Part shown: one piece after another, positions 46,914 to 55,980 of the stretch | Layout: every line of letters begins with the position of its first letter | Numbering within the stretch: position 1 is the first letter of the stretch | Assembly: GCA_945957365.1 (NCBI GenBank) | Contig: CAMFKI010000006.1 | Coordinates: forward strand, 62,001 to 126,000 | From: an uncultured Alphaproteobacteria bacterium | Lineage (GTDB): Bacteria > Pseudomonadota > Alphaproteobacteria > Rhizobiales > Aestuariivirgaceae | DNA: 64,000 bases | Reading direction: 5' to 3' | Made by a program: the position numbers and the translations under genes | Notes under the pieces: model-generated | Database searches by the model: none | Told to the model about the DNA's origin: nothing | Seen by the model: the letters and a program-made list of their open reading frames with translations, nothing else

Positions 46914-47109
46914 CCGGAAACCCCTCTCAAATCCGTTGCTGTGGCGGGTATCGCACGCCAGTGCGGCAGGTCAAGCCCCGCTGCGGAAGAAGCATGCATG
47001 CAGCAGCGCCATGCCACGACAAATGAGGATTTCGCTTGCCGGCAAAAGTCGATATGGTGCGGCGCGCGGCGGCGACCGCCGTCGGGACATTTTGTTACGG
47101 GGCCTTACC

Positions 47110-47760
47110 ATGCTGACAGTTCCGGAGGAGTTCCTCCTTCTTACCCTCAAGGATGAAGACGGCGGTTTTGTCGACATCCCGCTCGAATATCAGCGCGCCG
47201 GCTTCGTCGGCGCGGCGATCATGGAACTGGCGCTTCAGGACCGGCTCGACAATGACGTCAATCGCGTCTGGGTTGTGGACAAGACCCCCACCGGCGATGC
47301 TTCGCTCGATCCGGTGCTGGCCCGTCTCGCCAGCCCTGGCTTCGACAACAGCGCCGAGAACCTCATCAACCAGCTGATCGAACTCGGCGACCCGGTGCGC
47401 GAACAGGCGCTGAAGCGGCTGTGCGACAAGAAGATCCTGGTGGAGACCGAGGGCCGCCTGCTGTGGTTCCTCAAGACCCGGCGCTATCCGGCGATCGACG
47501 GCAAGGAAATGCGCGAGGTGAAGCTGCGCCTCCTCGAGGTGCTGCTGCGCGACGGCCTGCCCGACCCGCGCGACTGCTGCCTGATGTCGCTCGCGGAGAC
47601 CTGCGGCATCATCCGCCAGATCGTTCCGCAGTCGGAATTGAAACTGGCGCGCGAGCGGGTCGCCAAATTCTCCAGGATGGAGCTCATCGGCCAGAACGTG
47701 AACCACTATATCGAGATCTTCGAGCGCGCGATGGCGCTGGCGACACCCGCCCACATGTAA
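47110..47760 (+). CDS. GPP34 (GOLPH3-like) phosphoprotein
   Basis: A 216-residue all-alpha protein matching the GPP34 family: EEFLLLTLKDEDGG near the start, YQRAGFVGAAIMELALQDRL, IDGKEMREVKLRLLEVLLRDG and DCCLMSLAETCGI. The eukaryotic relative GOLPH3 binds PI4P and glycosyltransferases; bacterial roles are unknown. The core LMSLAE...GII pattern is intact. It ends at a strong terminator. Confidence 0.88.
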   Translation: MLTVPEEFLLLTLKDEDGGFVDIPLEYQRAGFVGAAIMELALQDRLDNDVNRVWVVDKTPTGDASLDPVLARLASPGFDNSAENLINQLIELGDPVREQALKRLCDKKILVETEGRLLWFLKTRRYPAIDGKEMREVKLRLLEVLLRDGLPDPRDCCLMSLAETCGIIRQIVPQSELKLARERVAKFSRMELIGQNVNHYIEIFERAMALATPAHM

Positions 47761-47783
47761 GCGGGCCGGCAATGGTTGCGAAC

Positions 47784-47816
47784 GGGGCGCTGGCTTGGCC
47801 GGCGCCCCATTTTTTT
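47784..47816 (+). terminator. Rho-independent terminator after the GPP34 gene
   Basis: An 11-base stem (GGGGCGCTGGC with GCCGGCGCCCC, one G-T wobble), three-base loop, followed by A and seven T residues (47810-47816). Confidence 0.92.
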
Positions 47817-47817
47817 G

Positions 47818-48555
47818 TCAGCGCTCGACCTTGTCGAGGTCCGCCGCCATGTCGCGCACGCGCTCCATGGTGAGGAAATCAAGGGTCATGGGCAGGCCGA
47901 GTTCGACGGATGGCGCATGCTGCAGCCTGACGCTGACGCTGGCGGGGGCGGCCGCCAGCAGGTGACCACCGCGCGTGCGGTCCTTCGTGATGAAGTGCAG
48001 GTGCAACCCGGGCAGGTGCACGCCCGCGAGGAAGTTCGGCGTGTAGAAGCCGACGATGGTGCCCTCGACGTCATTGAATTCGAATACCGTCTGCAGCCGG
48101 GCGATCTCCGCCAAGGGCAGATAATTGCTCATCTTCGGCACGGATCGGGCGCGGACATGGTCGAAACGGCCATCGATGCGGATGGCATACATCAGGTTGG
48201 AGGACGGCACGAGATCGAGCAGCGCATGCTCGAAGGCGGCGGCGTCGATCCTGCCGAACTGCTCTTCGGTATCGCCTTCGAACTGTGTGGTGAGCGCGAA
48301 GGGGGTGCGCACCTCATCACCGATGATCTCGGCGTCGCCCTGCGGGCGCAGACAATAGACGAGGCCGTCGAGCAGCACCATTTCACCGTCCAAGTCGTTG
48401 AAGGTGCCGATGCCGAGATTGCCCTTCTCGCGTATGAGGCCGATCGTCGTGTCCGCCCTATAGATCCCCTCGACCAGTGCGGCCAGGGGCGCCGAGATGA
48501 AGACCGGCGGCCGCACCTTCCGGCCGTTACTGGCTTGCGACACATGCGTCTCCAC
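47818..48555 (-). CDS. alsD: Alpha-acetolactate decarboxylase
   Basis: A 245-residue protein with the AlsD/BudA signature: TFNDLDGEMVLLDGLVYCL (Glu58) and zinc ligands His185, His187 and His198 in GLHLHFITKDRTRGGHLL. It converts acetolactate to acetoin. GTG start at 48555 with GGGA six bases upstream. No acetolactate synthase (alsS) or alsR is adjacent, so it may divert acetolactate from branched-chain amino acid synthesis. Confidence 0.92.
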   Translation of the reverse strand: METHVSQASNGRKVRPPVFISAPLAALVEGIYRADTTIGLIREKGNLGIGTFNDLDGEMVLLDGLVYCLRPQGDAEIIGDEVRTPFALTTQFEGDTEEQFGRIDAAAFEHALLDLVPSSNLMYAIRIDGRFDHVRARSVPKMSNYLPLAEIARLQTVFEFNDVEGTIVGFYTPNFLAGVHLPGLHLHFITKDRTRGGHLLAAAPASVSVRLQHAPSVELGLPMTLDFLTMERVRDMAADLDKVER

Positions 48556-48746
48556 AGATTTCCCGCTGGCGCGAAACTGTCGCCAGTGGGCGGCGCGCGC
48601 AAGCTAAATTTCCTTGTTCGCGCAAAACGCTGCCGCTAGCATCGGCTTCGGGGTGGTTTCAACCTGAGTTCCAACTTCGCAACGTTCTCCACGGATGGCG
48701 CTTCGCCTTCCGACGGGCCGCCCGAGAACTTGCCGGGACCGACGCA

Positions 48747-49238
48747 ATGAGTGGCAGTCATCCGCTGGTCGAAATCTCCATGGGCATCGAGGCCTTTGCC
48801 TCCGAATGGCTGCATTGCGACCGCATCTCGTCCTACCTCGCCCGGATGGTGAGCCACAACCGGACCGACTCCCTGCTCTATGCCAACCTCCTCAGTTCGG
48901 CGCTGAACGAACTGCTCGAAACCGCCTTCGCCCATCACGGGCCCCAGGGTGACTTTTCCTGCCGTATCAGCCGGGCGGGCGAAGCCGATGTCATCGAACT
49001 CGACCTGCCCTGCGACGAGGGGGCCATGGCGTTCTACAGCGAGGCATCGCGGCGCCTGAAGCGGCCCGACGTGGCGGACCTCTACCAGTCGGCGCTGTTC
49101 GCACCGGGCGGTGTCGACCCGCATCTCGGCCTCCTCGAAGTGGCCGTCGACTACCGTGCGAGGATTTCCATCGTGACAGAAGGCGGCAATCGGTTGAAGC
49201 TCGCTGCCGAAATCGCCCTCGAAGGAGCCGCGGCATGA
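48747..49238 (+). CDS. Degenerate GHKL ATPase-like regulator (slr1658-type)
   Basis: A 163-residue protein whose middle holds an N-box-like helix, ANLLSSALNELLETAFAHHG, comparable with NELLENAIKF in the product at 52777-53319, but without recognisable G1 or G2 glycine boxes. It is thus likely a non-catalytic, partner-binding relative of RsbW/SiaB. It starts a five-gene cassette, with its stop overlapping the STAS-methyltransferase start (ATGA). Assignment to the slr1658 group is from recalled similarity. Confidence 0.65.
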   Translation: MSGSHPLVEISMGIEAFASEWLHCDRISSYLARMVSHNRTDSLLYANLLSSALNELLETAFAHHGPQGDFSCRISRAGEADVIELDLPCDEGAMAFYSEASRRLKRPDVADLYQSALFAPGGVDPHLGLLEVAVDYRARISIVTEGGNRLKLAAEIALEGAAA

Positions 49239-50404
49239 CCATCGACCGCAGCTACCAGGCGAGCTTCAACGAGAACAACCAGGAATTCGTGATCTCCGGC
49301 AAGTTGCGGCCGCGCAGCGAGGACGAGATCAAGCCGCTCCACGACGCGCTGTCGGCCGCTCTCGCGCAGGTCCGCGGCACCTTCTATCTGAACGTCAAGC
49401 GGCTGGCGCGCCTCAACAACGTGGCCTTCCGCGTCATCGCGGGCCTGGTCTCCCAGGTGTCCGGCAAGCGCACCGATCTCAGGATCGAGGTGATCACCTC
49501 GAGTGTCATGGGCTGGTCGACGCGCAAGTTCCTGCCGCTGGCCCGGCGCCTGCCGAATGTCACCGTCAACGAGTATGACAAGGACTTCTATCCCGGCCAG
49601 TCGTTTCTGGAGGACGGCGGCTTCATCCCCATCCTGCGCAACCAGACGCGGCTCACCTGGCGCCACGAACGCAAGCTGCTGGCCCGCCACGGGCTCGCAC
49701 CCGGCATGAGCATGGCCGACATCTGCTGCGGCATCGGCGATTTCGCGGTGCTGGTGCAGAAGGAGTTCAAGCCGGCCAACATCCTTGCCCTCGACCATTC
49801 GCGCACCAGCCTCGACTATGCCCGCAAGGTGGCCGCGGACTTCGCCATCGCCGACATCGAATATGTCTATGGCGATGCCTCCGAGATGGTGATCGAGGAC
49901 AACCAGTTCGACTTCGTCACCTGCCGCCATTCGCTGCAGATCTTCGACCGGCCGGAACTGATCCTCAAGGAGCTGTTCCGCATCTGCAAGCCGGGCGGGC
50001 GGGTCTACATCACCAACGAGAAGAACTCGCACTGTCTCGGCGAACCGCGGGGCGAATCGATCCAGTGGACCTATACCGAGGTGGCGAAGCTTTTCGCCGA
50101 CTTCCGCATGGACGTCGAACTCGGCCCGAAGAGCCGCCGCTACCTGGCGGATGCCGGGTTCGAGGACATCCGGGTCGACAGCTTCATGGTCACCAATCTC
50201 GACGGCGATCCGCAGGATTTCGCCGACATGATCCAGGCTTGGGAAAACGTCTATGCCGGCGAGATGGCGCGCGACCGGGGCGATACGCCGGAGTTCATCG
50301 AGCGCTTCCGGCGCGGCTTCCAGGACCACATCTACGCGGCACTCCACCCCAAGGGCTATGCCGGCTGGCCGATCTGGGCGGCCTCGGCACGCAAGCCGGC
50401 ATGA
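49235..50404 (+). CDS. STAS-like domain fused to a SAM-dependent methyltransferase
   Basis: A 389-residue protein. Residues about 1-115 resemble the STAS protein encoded at 53340-53678: FYLNVKRLARLNNVAFRVIA aligns with VVLDLTQLEFLNSSGINLLA, and SSVMGWSTRKFLPLARRLPN with STKIPWQSKSLPNLQKL. The phospho-acceptor SSG is replaced by NVA. Residues about 150-300 are a class I methyltransferase with motif I MADICCGIGDFAV, LALDHS, YGDASEM, FDFVTCRHSLQIFDRPE and FRICKPGGRVYIT. The methyl acceptor is unknown. ATGA overlaps on both sides couple it to the ATPase-like gene and the sensor phosphatase. Confidence 0.82.
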   Translation: MTIDRSYQASFNENNQEFVISGKLRPRSEDEIKPLHDALSAALAQVRGTFYLNVKRLARLNNVAFRVIAGLVSQVSGKRTDLRIEVITSSVMGWSTRKFLPLARRLPNVTVNEYDKDFYPGQSFLEDGGFIPILRNQTRLTWRHERKLLARHGLAPGMSMADICCGIGDFAVLVQKEFKPANILALDHSRTSLDYARKVAADFAIADIEYVYGDASEMVIEDNQFDFVTCRHSLQIFDRPELILKELFRICKPGGRVYITNEKNSHCLGEPRGESIQWTYTEVAKLFADFRMDVELGPKSRRYLADAGFEDIRVDSFMVTNLDGDPQDFADMIQAWENVYAGEMARDRGDTPEFIERFRRGFQDHIYAALHPKGYAGWPIWAASARKPA

Positions 50405-52773
50405 CCGCGACCCCGGACACTGCGCCGCTGAAGGGCGGCTTCCTCACCAGCTTCCGCTCGAAGTTCATCGCCCTGCTCGGCTGCGCGGTGCTGGCCTCGC
50501 TGCTGCTCGGCGGCGTCGTCGCGCTGTGGAACGTGCGCCAGCTGTCGCATGACGCCTCGAGCGAAATCGAGACCGGCCTCACCAAGGCGACGGAGGAATA
50601 CCTGTCGCGCTACATCGACATGACGGCGCAGCGCGCCGACCTGATGTTCGCGCGCACCTTCGACCAGGTGAAGATGCTGGCGCAGTTCACCCAGCGGCTG
50701 GTCGACGATCCGAAGCTCGGCCGCGATCTCGGAAACCTGCTCAACCAGGATCCCGATTTCCAGGATGCGATGGTCTACGATCCGGTGAAGCACTGGCTCC
50801 AGAACAAGCAGGGAGAACCTTCGGTCATCAGCGTCTGGGGCTACCTTCTCGACGGCAACGGCAAGATGCGCGCCGACGTCGCGGACGCGGTCCGCGATTC
50901 GGCCGTCTTCGACCTGATCGCGCCGTCGCTGATGGGCACGGGGCAGAGCAAGCTGCAGATGTACTACGTGGGGCCGAAGGACCGCCCCATCATGCGCACC
51001 ATGCCCTATTCCGACCAGGCGCAGACCTTCGACAAGCTCTATCCGGGCCACAACGAGCAGAACTGGTGGGACTTCTTCTTTCCCGGCGTCTACGAAGCCT
51101 GGCAGGGCTGGGCGAAGAAGCCCGGATCGCGCCCGGTCGACACCGACATCACCATTCTTGCACCCTATGTCGACGCGATCACCGGCAAGCTCATCGTCAG
51201 CTACTTCCACCCGATCTACACCAAGGCGCGCGACGACATCGCCGGGATGGTGGGCGTCGACATCACGCTCGAACAGCTGACCGAGCTGGTCCAGGGCGTC
51301 AAGATCGCCGAGACCGGCTTTGCCTTCCTGGCCCAGGAAGACGGCAACGTACTGACCGTGAACAAGCCGGGCGAAGCGCTGCTCGGCATCAAGCAGGAAG
51401 ATGCGACCGGCGCCGGCGTCACCGGCCACGAACGCAGCCTGGCGAAAAGCAGCTTTCCCGACGTGGCGAAGCTCAAGATGCCCACCCCGGGCGAAACCAT
51501 CATCACGCGCGTCACCGTCATGAAGGACGGCAAGCCACAGGGACTGCTGGTGGCGCTGCGCCCGCTGCAGGCGATGAACATGTGGCAACCCAATGTCGGG
51601 ATCGCCGCCGAGCACCTGATGCTCGGCTTCGTCGTGCCCGACAGCGAGATCTATGCATCCCTCTATGGCGCGCAGCAGCAGATCAACAGCGCCACCAACC
51701 GCATCGTGAAGGGCATCCTCGCCTCGGTCATGGGTTTCCTGGCGCTGGTGCTGGCGCTTTCGATCCCGCTGTCGCAGCGCTTCACGGCAGGCCTCGTGAG
51801 GCTCGCCGACGCGGCGGGCCGGCTCACCCGCGGCGACTATGACGTGCAGGTGCCCGTCAAGGGCCGCGACGAGGTCGCCCGCGTCGGCCTCGCCTTCAAT
51901 TCCATGGCCCGCGAGATCCGCGAGCACACCGAGATGCTGGAGCAGCGCGTGGCGGACCGCACCAGCCAGCTTGCCTCCGCCACGGACGAGATCCAGCGCC
52001 TCTACGACAAGCTCCGCGACGAAAACCTGCGGCTGGGCGCCGAACTCGACGTGGCGCGCCGACTGCAGATGATGGTGCTGCCGGCTCCGGGCGAACTCGA
52101 CCGCATCCCCGACCTCGATATCGCGAGCTATGCCGAACCGGCCGACGAGGTGGGCGGCGACTACTACGACGTCCTCTACGTTCCCGGCGGCGCCAAGATC
52201 GGCATCGGCGACGTGACCGGCCATGGCGTCGAGAGCGGCGTGCTCATGCTCATGGTGCAGTCGGTCGGGCGGGCGCTCTACGAGCGGGGCGAAACCGACC
52301 CTTGCGTGTTCCTCGATATCCTCAACCGCGCCATCTTCAAGAATGTCGAGCGCACGCGGTCGGGCAAGCACCTGTCTCTCGCCTTCGTGGATTACGCCGA
52401 CGATAAGGTGACCATCGCCGGCCAGCACGAGGAGATGATCATCATCCGCAGGGATGGCGCGGTCGAACGCCTCGACACCATCGATCTCGGCTTTCCCATC
52501 GGGCTCGAGGAGAACATTCATGACTTCCTCGCCAGCGTCACGCTGCCCTTCGCCGCGGGCGACACCATGGTGCTGTACACAGACGGCATCACCGAGGCGG
52601 AAAGCGAGGACGGCAAGCTCTATGGAATCGAAAACCTGATCGCCTCGGCGCGGCGCGCCCATGAAGGACCTGCGGCGGAAATCGCCGCGGCCATCATCGC
52701 GGACGTCAGGCGGCACATCGGCAAGCAAAAGGTCCATGACGACATCACCCTCGTCGTCCTGAAGCACAGGTGA
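50401..52773 (+). CDS. SiaA-like transmembrane sensor PP2C phosphatase (dCache-HAMP-PPM)
   Basis: A 790-residue inner-membrane protein: helix 1 (about residues 22-47), a large periplasmic dCache-like sensor (50-430) with PYVDAITGKLIVSYFHPIY, helix 2 (about 440-462), HAMP (462-515), coiled coil (520-555) and a SpoIIE/PPM phosphatase with EVGGDYYDV, GDVTGHGVESGVLM, YTDGITEAES and HDDITLVVL. This layout is that of SiaA. It would dephosphorylate a STAS partner on sensing a periplasmic ligand. Confidence 0.92.
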   Translation: MTATPDTAPLKGGFLTSFRSKFIALLGCAVLASLLLGGVVALWNVRQLSHDASSEIETGLTKATEEYLSRYIDMTAQRADLMFARTFDQVKMLAQFTQRLVDDPKLGRDLGNLLNQDPDFQDAMVYDPVKHWLQNKQGEPSVISVWGYLLDGNGKMRADVADAVRDSAVFDLIAPSLMGTGQSKLQMYYVGPKDRPIMRTMPYSDQAQTFDKLYPGHNEQNWWDFFFPGVYEAWQGWAKKPGSRPVDTDITILAPYVDAITGKLIVSYFHPIYTKARDDIAGMVGVDITLEQLTELVQGVKIAETGFAFLAQEDGNVLTVNKPGEALLGIKQEDATGAGVTGHERSLAKSSFPDVAKLKMPTPGETIITRVTVMKDGKPQGLLVALRPLQAMNMWQPNVGIAAEHLMLGFVVPDSEIYASLYGAQQQINSATNRIVKGILASVMGFLALVLALSIPLSQRFTAGLVRLADAAGRLTRGDYDVQVPVKGRDEVARVGLAFNSMAREIREHTEMLEQRVADRTSQLASATDEIQRLYDKLRDENLRLGAELDVARRLQMMVLPAPGELDRIPDLDIASYAEPADEVGGDYYDVLYVPGGAKIGIGDVTGHGVESGVLMLMVQSVGRALYERGETDPCVFLDILNRAIFKNVERTRSGKHLSLAFVDYADDKVTIAGQHEEMIIIRRDGAVERLDTIDLGFPIGLEENIHDFLASVTLPFAAGDTMVLYTDGITEAESEDGKLYGIENLIASARRAHEGPAAEIAAAIIADVRRHIGKQKVHDDITLVVLKHR

Positions 52774-52776
52774 CAG

Positions 52777-53319
52777 ATGAACCAGACATTCGGTGACACC
52801 ACGCGCAACAACGGGTCCGGCGCCTTCGCGATGAGGCTGGTGATCTCGGACGGTCCGCTGGGCGTGAGCTGGAAACACGCGAGCGAGACCTGCGAATTCC
52901 TCGGCGATGTCTTCGCGCTCCAGCATGCGAAACGCGGGGCGGACTACAATGACGCCCGCCACTCGATCATCTACCTCGTCAACGAGCTGCTCGAGAATGC
53001 GATCAAGTTCCGGGTTCCCGGCAGCATCCGGGTCGATTGCTCGCTGGCGGACGGGAATTTCGAGCTGACGGTGACGAACGACGCGGCACCCGACGTGGCG
53101 AACCGCTTCCAGTCCCTGATCGAGGAGATCACGTCGCGCGATCCAGGCGAGCTCCTCATCGAGCGCATCGAGGCCAATGCCGCGGACGACTCGTCGTCGG
53201 GTTCAGGCCTTGGCCTGCTCACGCTGATGAACGATTATGGGGCGCGCCTCGGCTGGGTGTTCCGGTCGACAGGCCCCGCCGTGATGCTCAGCACCCATGC
53301 GGCCCTCACTCTCAACTGA
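52777..53319 (+). CDS. GHKL ATPase-fold regulator/kinase (slr1658/SiaB-type)
   Basis: A 180-residue protein with N-box SIIYLVNELLENAIKF, a G1 region NDAAPD without the usual Gly, and G2-like GSGLGLLTLMNDYG. It probably binds nucleotide and phosphorylates the STAS protein that follows, with the upstream PP2C enzyme as antagonist. Three bases separate it from the phosphatase gene. Confidence 0.8.
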   Translation: MNQTFGDTTRNNGSGAFAMRLVISDGPLGVSWKHASETCEFLGDVFALQHAKRGADYNDARHSIIYLVNELLENAIKFRVPGSIRVDCSLADGNFELTVTNDAAPDVANRFQSLIEEITSRDPGELLIERIEANAADDSSSGSGLGLLTLMNDYGARLGWVFRSTGPAVMLSTHAALTLN

Positions 53320-53339
53320 ATCCCAAAGGTTTGCGCCAG

Positions 53340-53678
53340 ATGGAAATCAAGACCGCCGAATACAATGTCTGGAACGAAGGTTCCACCATCCACTATGAAG
53401 GAACGCTGCGGCTTTCGGGCACCGATGCCTATCAGCCGATTCTGGACCTGATGCAGCAGGTGCTGGCGGAGAAGCCGCAGAACGTGGTGCTGGATCTCAC
53501 CCAGCTCGAGTTCCTCAACAGCTCCGGCATCAACCTGCTTGCCAAGTTCACCATCGAGCTCCGCAAGCATCCCGATATCGCGATGAAGGTTCTGGGGTCG
53601 ACCAAGATTCCGTGGCAGTCGAAGTCGCTCCCCAATCTGCAGAAGCTGCACAAGGGCGTGGAACTGATCATCGTCTGA
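53340..53678 (+). CDS. STAS-domain protein (slr1659-type)
   Basis: A 112-residue STAS domain: VVLDLTQLEFLNSSGINLLA with an intact Ser-Ser-Gly phospho-site, and STKIPWQSKSLPNLQKL near the C-terminus. Last gene of the cassette. The same C-terminal phrase appears in the N-terminus of the STAS-methyltransferase fusion, so the two probably compete for one partner. Confidence 0.85.
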   Translation: MEIKTAEYNVWNEGSTIHYEGTLRLSGTDAYQPILDLMQQVLAEKPQNVVLDLTQLEFLNSSGINLLAKFTIELRKHPDIAMKVLGSTKIPWQSKSLPNLQKLHKGVELIIV

Positions 53679-54659
53679 TCAGAAGACCCGGTGTGCGCCG
53701 AGATCCTGCTCGGGCGCACCTGCGATGATGGCGGCGTAGTGGGCGCGCAGTGTCGCGCTTCCGAAGGCGGGGGTCGCTGCCGCATCATAGCGGCCCGCTG
53801 CGCCATCCCACACCAGCATCGACTCGGTGGCGTAATACCGACCGATGCGGGCGAGTTCCGCCTTGGCCCTGAGCTTCGGCGCGACGGCGCCTGCCGCAGC
53901 CAGCGTGGTGGCAATGGCATCGAGCATCGCGACCGGTACACTGCGCAGGCGTAGCCGCTGGCCCAGCAGTTCGAACAGCCACTCGGCCTGTTCACGCGGC
54001 GTGAAGGCCGGCCCGGGACCGCCGACGGGAAGGATGCCGCGCAGCGCCGGATCGCGCAGGCACAGCGCCATGTAACGGGCGAGATCGTCATCGCCGATCG
54101 GCTTCGTGGAGGTGAGTCTGCCGTCGCCGAAGAGCAGGAACGGCTTGCCCTGCCGAACCCGCCGGATCTGCCCCGACAGCGACTTGAAATAGGCCGTGGG
54201 CCTGACGATGGAATGGGCGATCCCGGAATCCGCCAGCTTCCGTTCGAAGGCGAGCTTGGCGAACTGGAAGGCCAGCTTCGGCTTCTGCACGCAGATTGCC
54301 GAGAGCAGCACCATGTGGCTGACGCCCGAGCGCTGCGCTTCAGCCAGCGCCGTCACATGGGCATCGTGGTCGATCGCCCAGGCATCGGCGGCAAGGCCGC
54401 TGCGCGAGGCGAGGCAGGAGACCAGCACGTCGAAGGGCTCGCCTCGGAAGCCATCGTCGCGCAGCGAGGCAGGGTCGGTGATGCGGCAGGCCCGCTGAAG
54501 GGCGCCGCGGGCGAGGGTTTCGTCAGGGCTGCGGACGGGGCATACGATTTCGTGGCCATCCGCCAGGAGGGCGCGCAGGGTGGCGCGCCCGATGGTGCCG
54601 GTGGCGCCGAGCAACATCACCCGGCGGGCCGAAAACGATGGAGCGCCCATTTCCGTCAT
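53679..54659 (-). CDS. BciA-like divinyl chlorophyllide 8-vinyl reductase family protein
   Basis: A 326-residue atypical SDR: Rossmann VMLLGATGTIGRATLRALL, then LLSAICVQKPKLAFQFAKLAF, HSIVRPTAYFKSLSGQ, GKPFLLFGDGRLTSTKPI and PVGGPGPAFTPREQAEWLFE. This matches the BciA/DVR reductase group, which reduces the 8-vinyl group of (bacterio)chlorophyll precursors using NADPH. No other photosynthesis gene is seen in the window. Either the host is a phototroph with dispersed pigment genes or this is a paralogue with another substrate. Convergent with the STAS gene, stops abutting. Confidence 0.82.
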   Translation of the reverse strand: MTEMGAPSFSARRVMLLGATGTIGRATLRALLADGHEIVCPVRSPDETLARGALQRACRITDPASLRDDGFRGEPFDVLVSCLASRSGLAADAWAIDHDAHVTALAEAQRSGVSHMVLLSAICVQKPKLAFQFAKLAFERKLADSGIAHSIVRPTAYFKSLSGQIRRVRQGKPFLLFGDGRLTSTKPIGDDDLARYMALCLRDPALRGILPVGGPGPAFTPREQAEWLFELLGQRLRLRSVPVAMLDAIATTLAAAGAVAPKLRAKAELARIGRYYATESMLVWDGAAGRYDAAATPAFGSATLRAHYAAIIAGAPEQDLGAHRVF

Positions 54660-54701
54660 GGCGCGATCCTAGGGCGGGTTTGCCCCGCCGCTCAAGCCGC
54701 G

Positions 54702-55265
54702 TCAGGCGGCGCGGGGCACGGCAGCGGCATAATCCGCGGCGTTCTGCATCACCCGGTTCAGATGGCGCAGGTGGTAGTTGATCTCGTCCAGCGCCTCGAG
54801 GCCGACGTAGCCGTCATTCTCGTCGTCGTGATTGTGATAGCATGTGCCAAGGACGATCGAGAGCGAGGTCTCGGCCTCGTCAACGGCCTTGCGCCAGGGA
54901 TGCGGGTTGGCCTCGATGGCCTGCAGGAACCCCTCCGCCCAGTCCGCGGCGAAATACCAGCCGTTGCCGCCGTGCGGCAGCACGGTCACGCTGAGCGGAC
55001 GGTAGCCGCCGAGGCCCTTTCTCACCTGCTCCTCGAAAGCCAGAAGCTCGGCCATGACATTCCATTCCTCCTCGTCGGAGTGGAAGACGGGCGTCTCGCC
55101 TGACCAGATCCATTCCATCCACTCCGCGTCGGGCATCGGACCCGCCATGGCGAGGGCGGTGAGGAAGCCGTGGATGTCGGCCACCCCCATCGTCCAGAGC
55201 GGCGCCCTGCCCGATTCAACGTAGAACCTGAACCACGGAAGCTTAGCGAGGATTTGGTCGGACAT
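54702..55265 (-). CDS. UPF0149/YecA family protein
   Basis: A 187-residue protein with the family's ADIHGFLTALAMAGPMPDAE, a WAEGFLQAIEANPHPWRKAV segment and a helical C-terminus (EALDEINYHLRHLNRVMQNA). The C-terminal SEC-C zinc motif seen in longer YecA proteins is absent. Function unknown. Confidence 0.85.
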   Translation of the reverse strand: MSDQILAKLPWFRFYVESGRAPLWTMGVADIHGFLTALAMAGPMPDAEWMEWIWSGETPVFHSDEEEWNVMAELLAFEEQVRKGLGGYRPLSVTVLPHGGNGWYFAADWAEGFLQAIEANPHPWRKAVDEAETSLSIVLGTCYHNHDDENDGYVGLEALDEINYHLRHLNRVMQNAADYAAAVPRAA

Positions 55266-55396
55266 GGCGCTGTACCGTTTCTCGAGTTGATAACAAACGA
55301 TTGCGCAGCATGGTTAAAATTGGCTTTACAACGGCCCGGCGGACTGCGGAAATCCACGAATTGTGCCCTCGCGCAACTTGCGCTAGGTCCGCCTGG

Positions 55397-55855
55397 ATGA
55401 AAGCGATGTTGCACGGCTTACTTCTGGTGCTGGTCGCCGCGCTGCCGGCCAGGGCCGAAGCGGCATGGCTGGCGCTGGCGCCAATCCCCTATGGGTTTGT
55501 TGCGCCGCAAGGCATTGTCTCCCACCTTTCGACGGGGCCGCTCACCGGACCATGGGCCGATCAGGTGAAGGCCGCCGGCGCGCGCGGCGCGGTGGTGGTC
55601 TATTATCGTCCCGCCAGCGGCGCGAAGGTGATCCTGTTCAGCGCTTATTATTTTCCCGCCGACAAATGGGATGCCGCACAGAAGCCGGGCGAACCGCCGC
55701 CCTTCGGGCAGGAGGTGTTCCGCGGAGATGGCCGGGTGCTTTCGGTCGCCGGTCCGCGCGACGTCATGTTCGATCCGCAGTCCGCCGATGGCCGCAACAT
55801 CATCGAAGCGTCGAAACTGTTGCAACGGCGAGCGAGCTTCCAGCCTGTCGAATAA
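55397..55855 (+). CDS. Small exported protein of unknown function
   Basis: A 152-residue protein with signal peptide MKAMLHGLLLVLVAALPARA (cleavage near AEA). The mature part is beta-rich (GAVVVYYRPASGAKVILFSA, GRVLSVAGPRDVMFDP). The start at 55397 (or ATG 55406) is chosen for the signal peptide. No known domain. Confidence 0.68.
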   Translation: MKAMLHGLLLVLVAALPARAEAAWLALAPIPYGFVAPQGIVSHLSTGPLTGPWADQVKAAGARGAVVVYYRPASGAKVILFSAYYFPADKWDAAQKPGEPPPFGQEVFRGDGRVLSVAGPRDVMFDPQSADGRNIIEASKLLQRRASFQPVE

Positions 55856-55980
55856 TTGGGCAGAGGCCGTGCATGTGGCAAATTGACTGGAGATTTTACG
55901 CCTCGTCCCGGTAAAATCGAGCCCATCCACGGGGAGGACGGCGGCATGACGGCAGGGGCAGGCGGGTTCGGCGCGGAGAG

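Noticed and set aside
50356..52962. Very long minus-strand open frame opposite the sensor phosphatase
   Set aside because: Shadow of a high-GC gene: composition rich in Arg, His, Asp and Val without domains, while the plus strand encodes a clear phosphatase.
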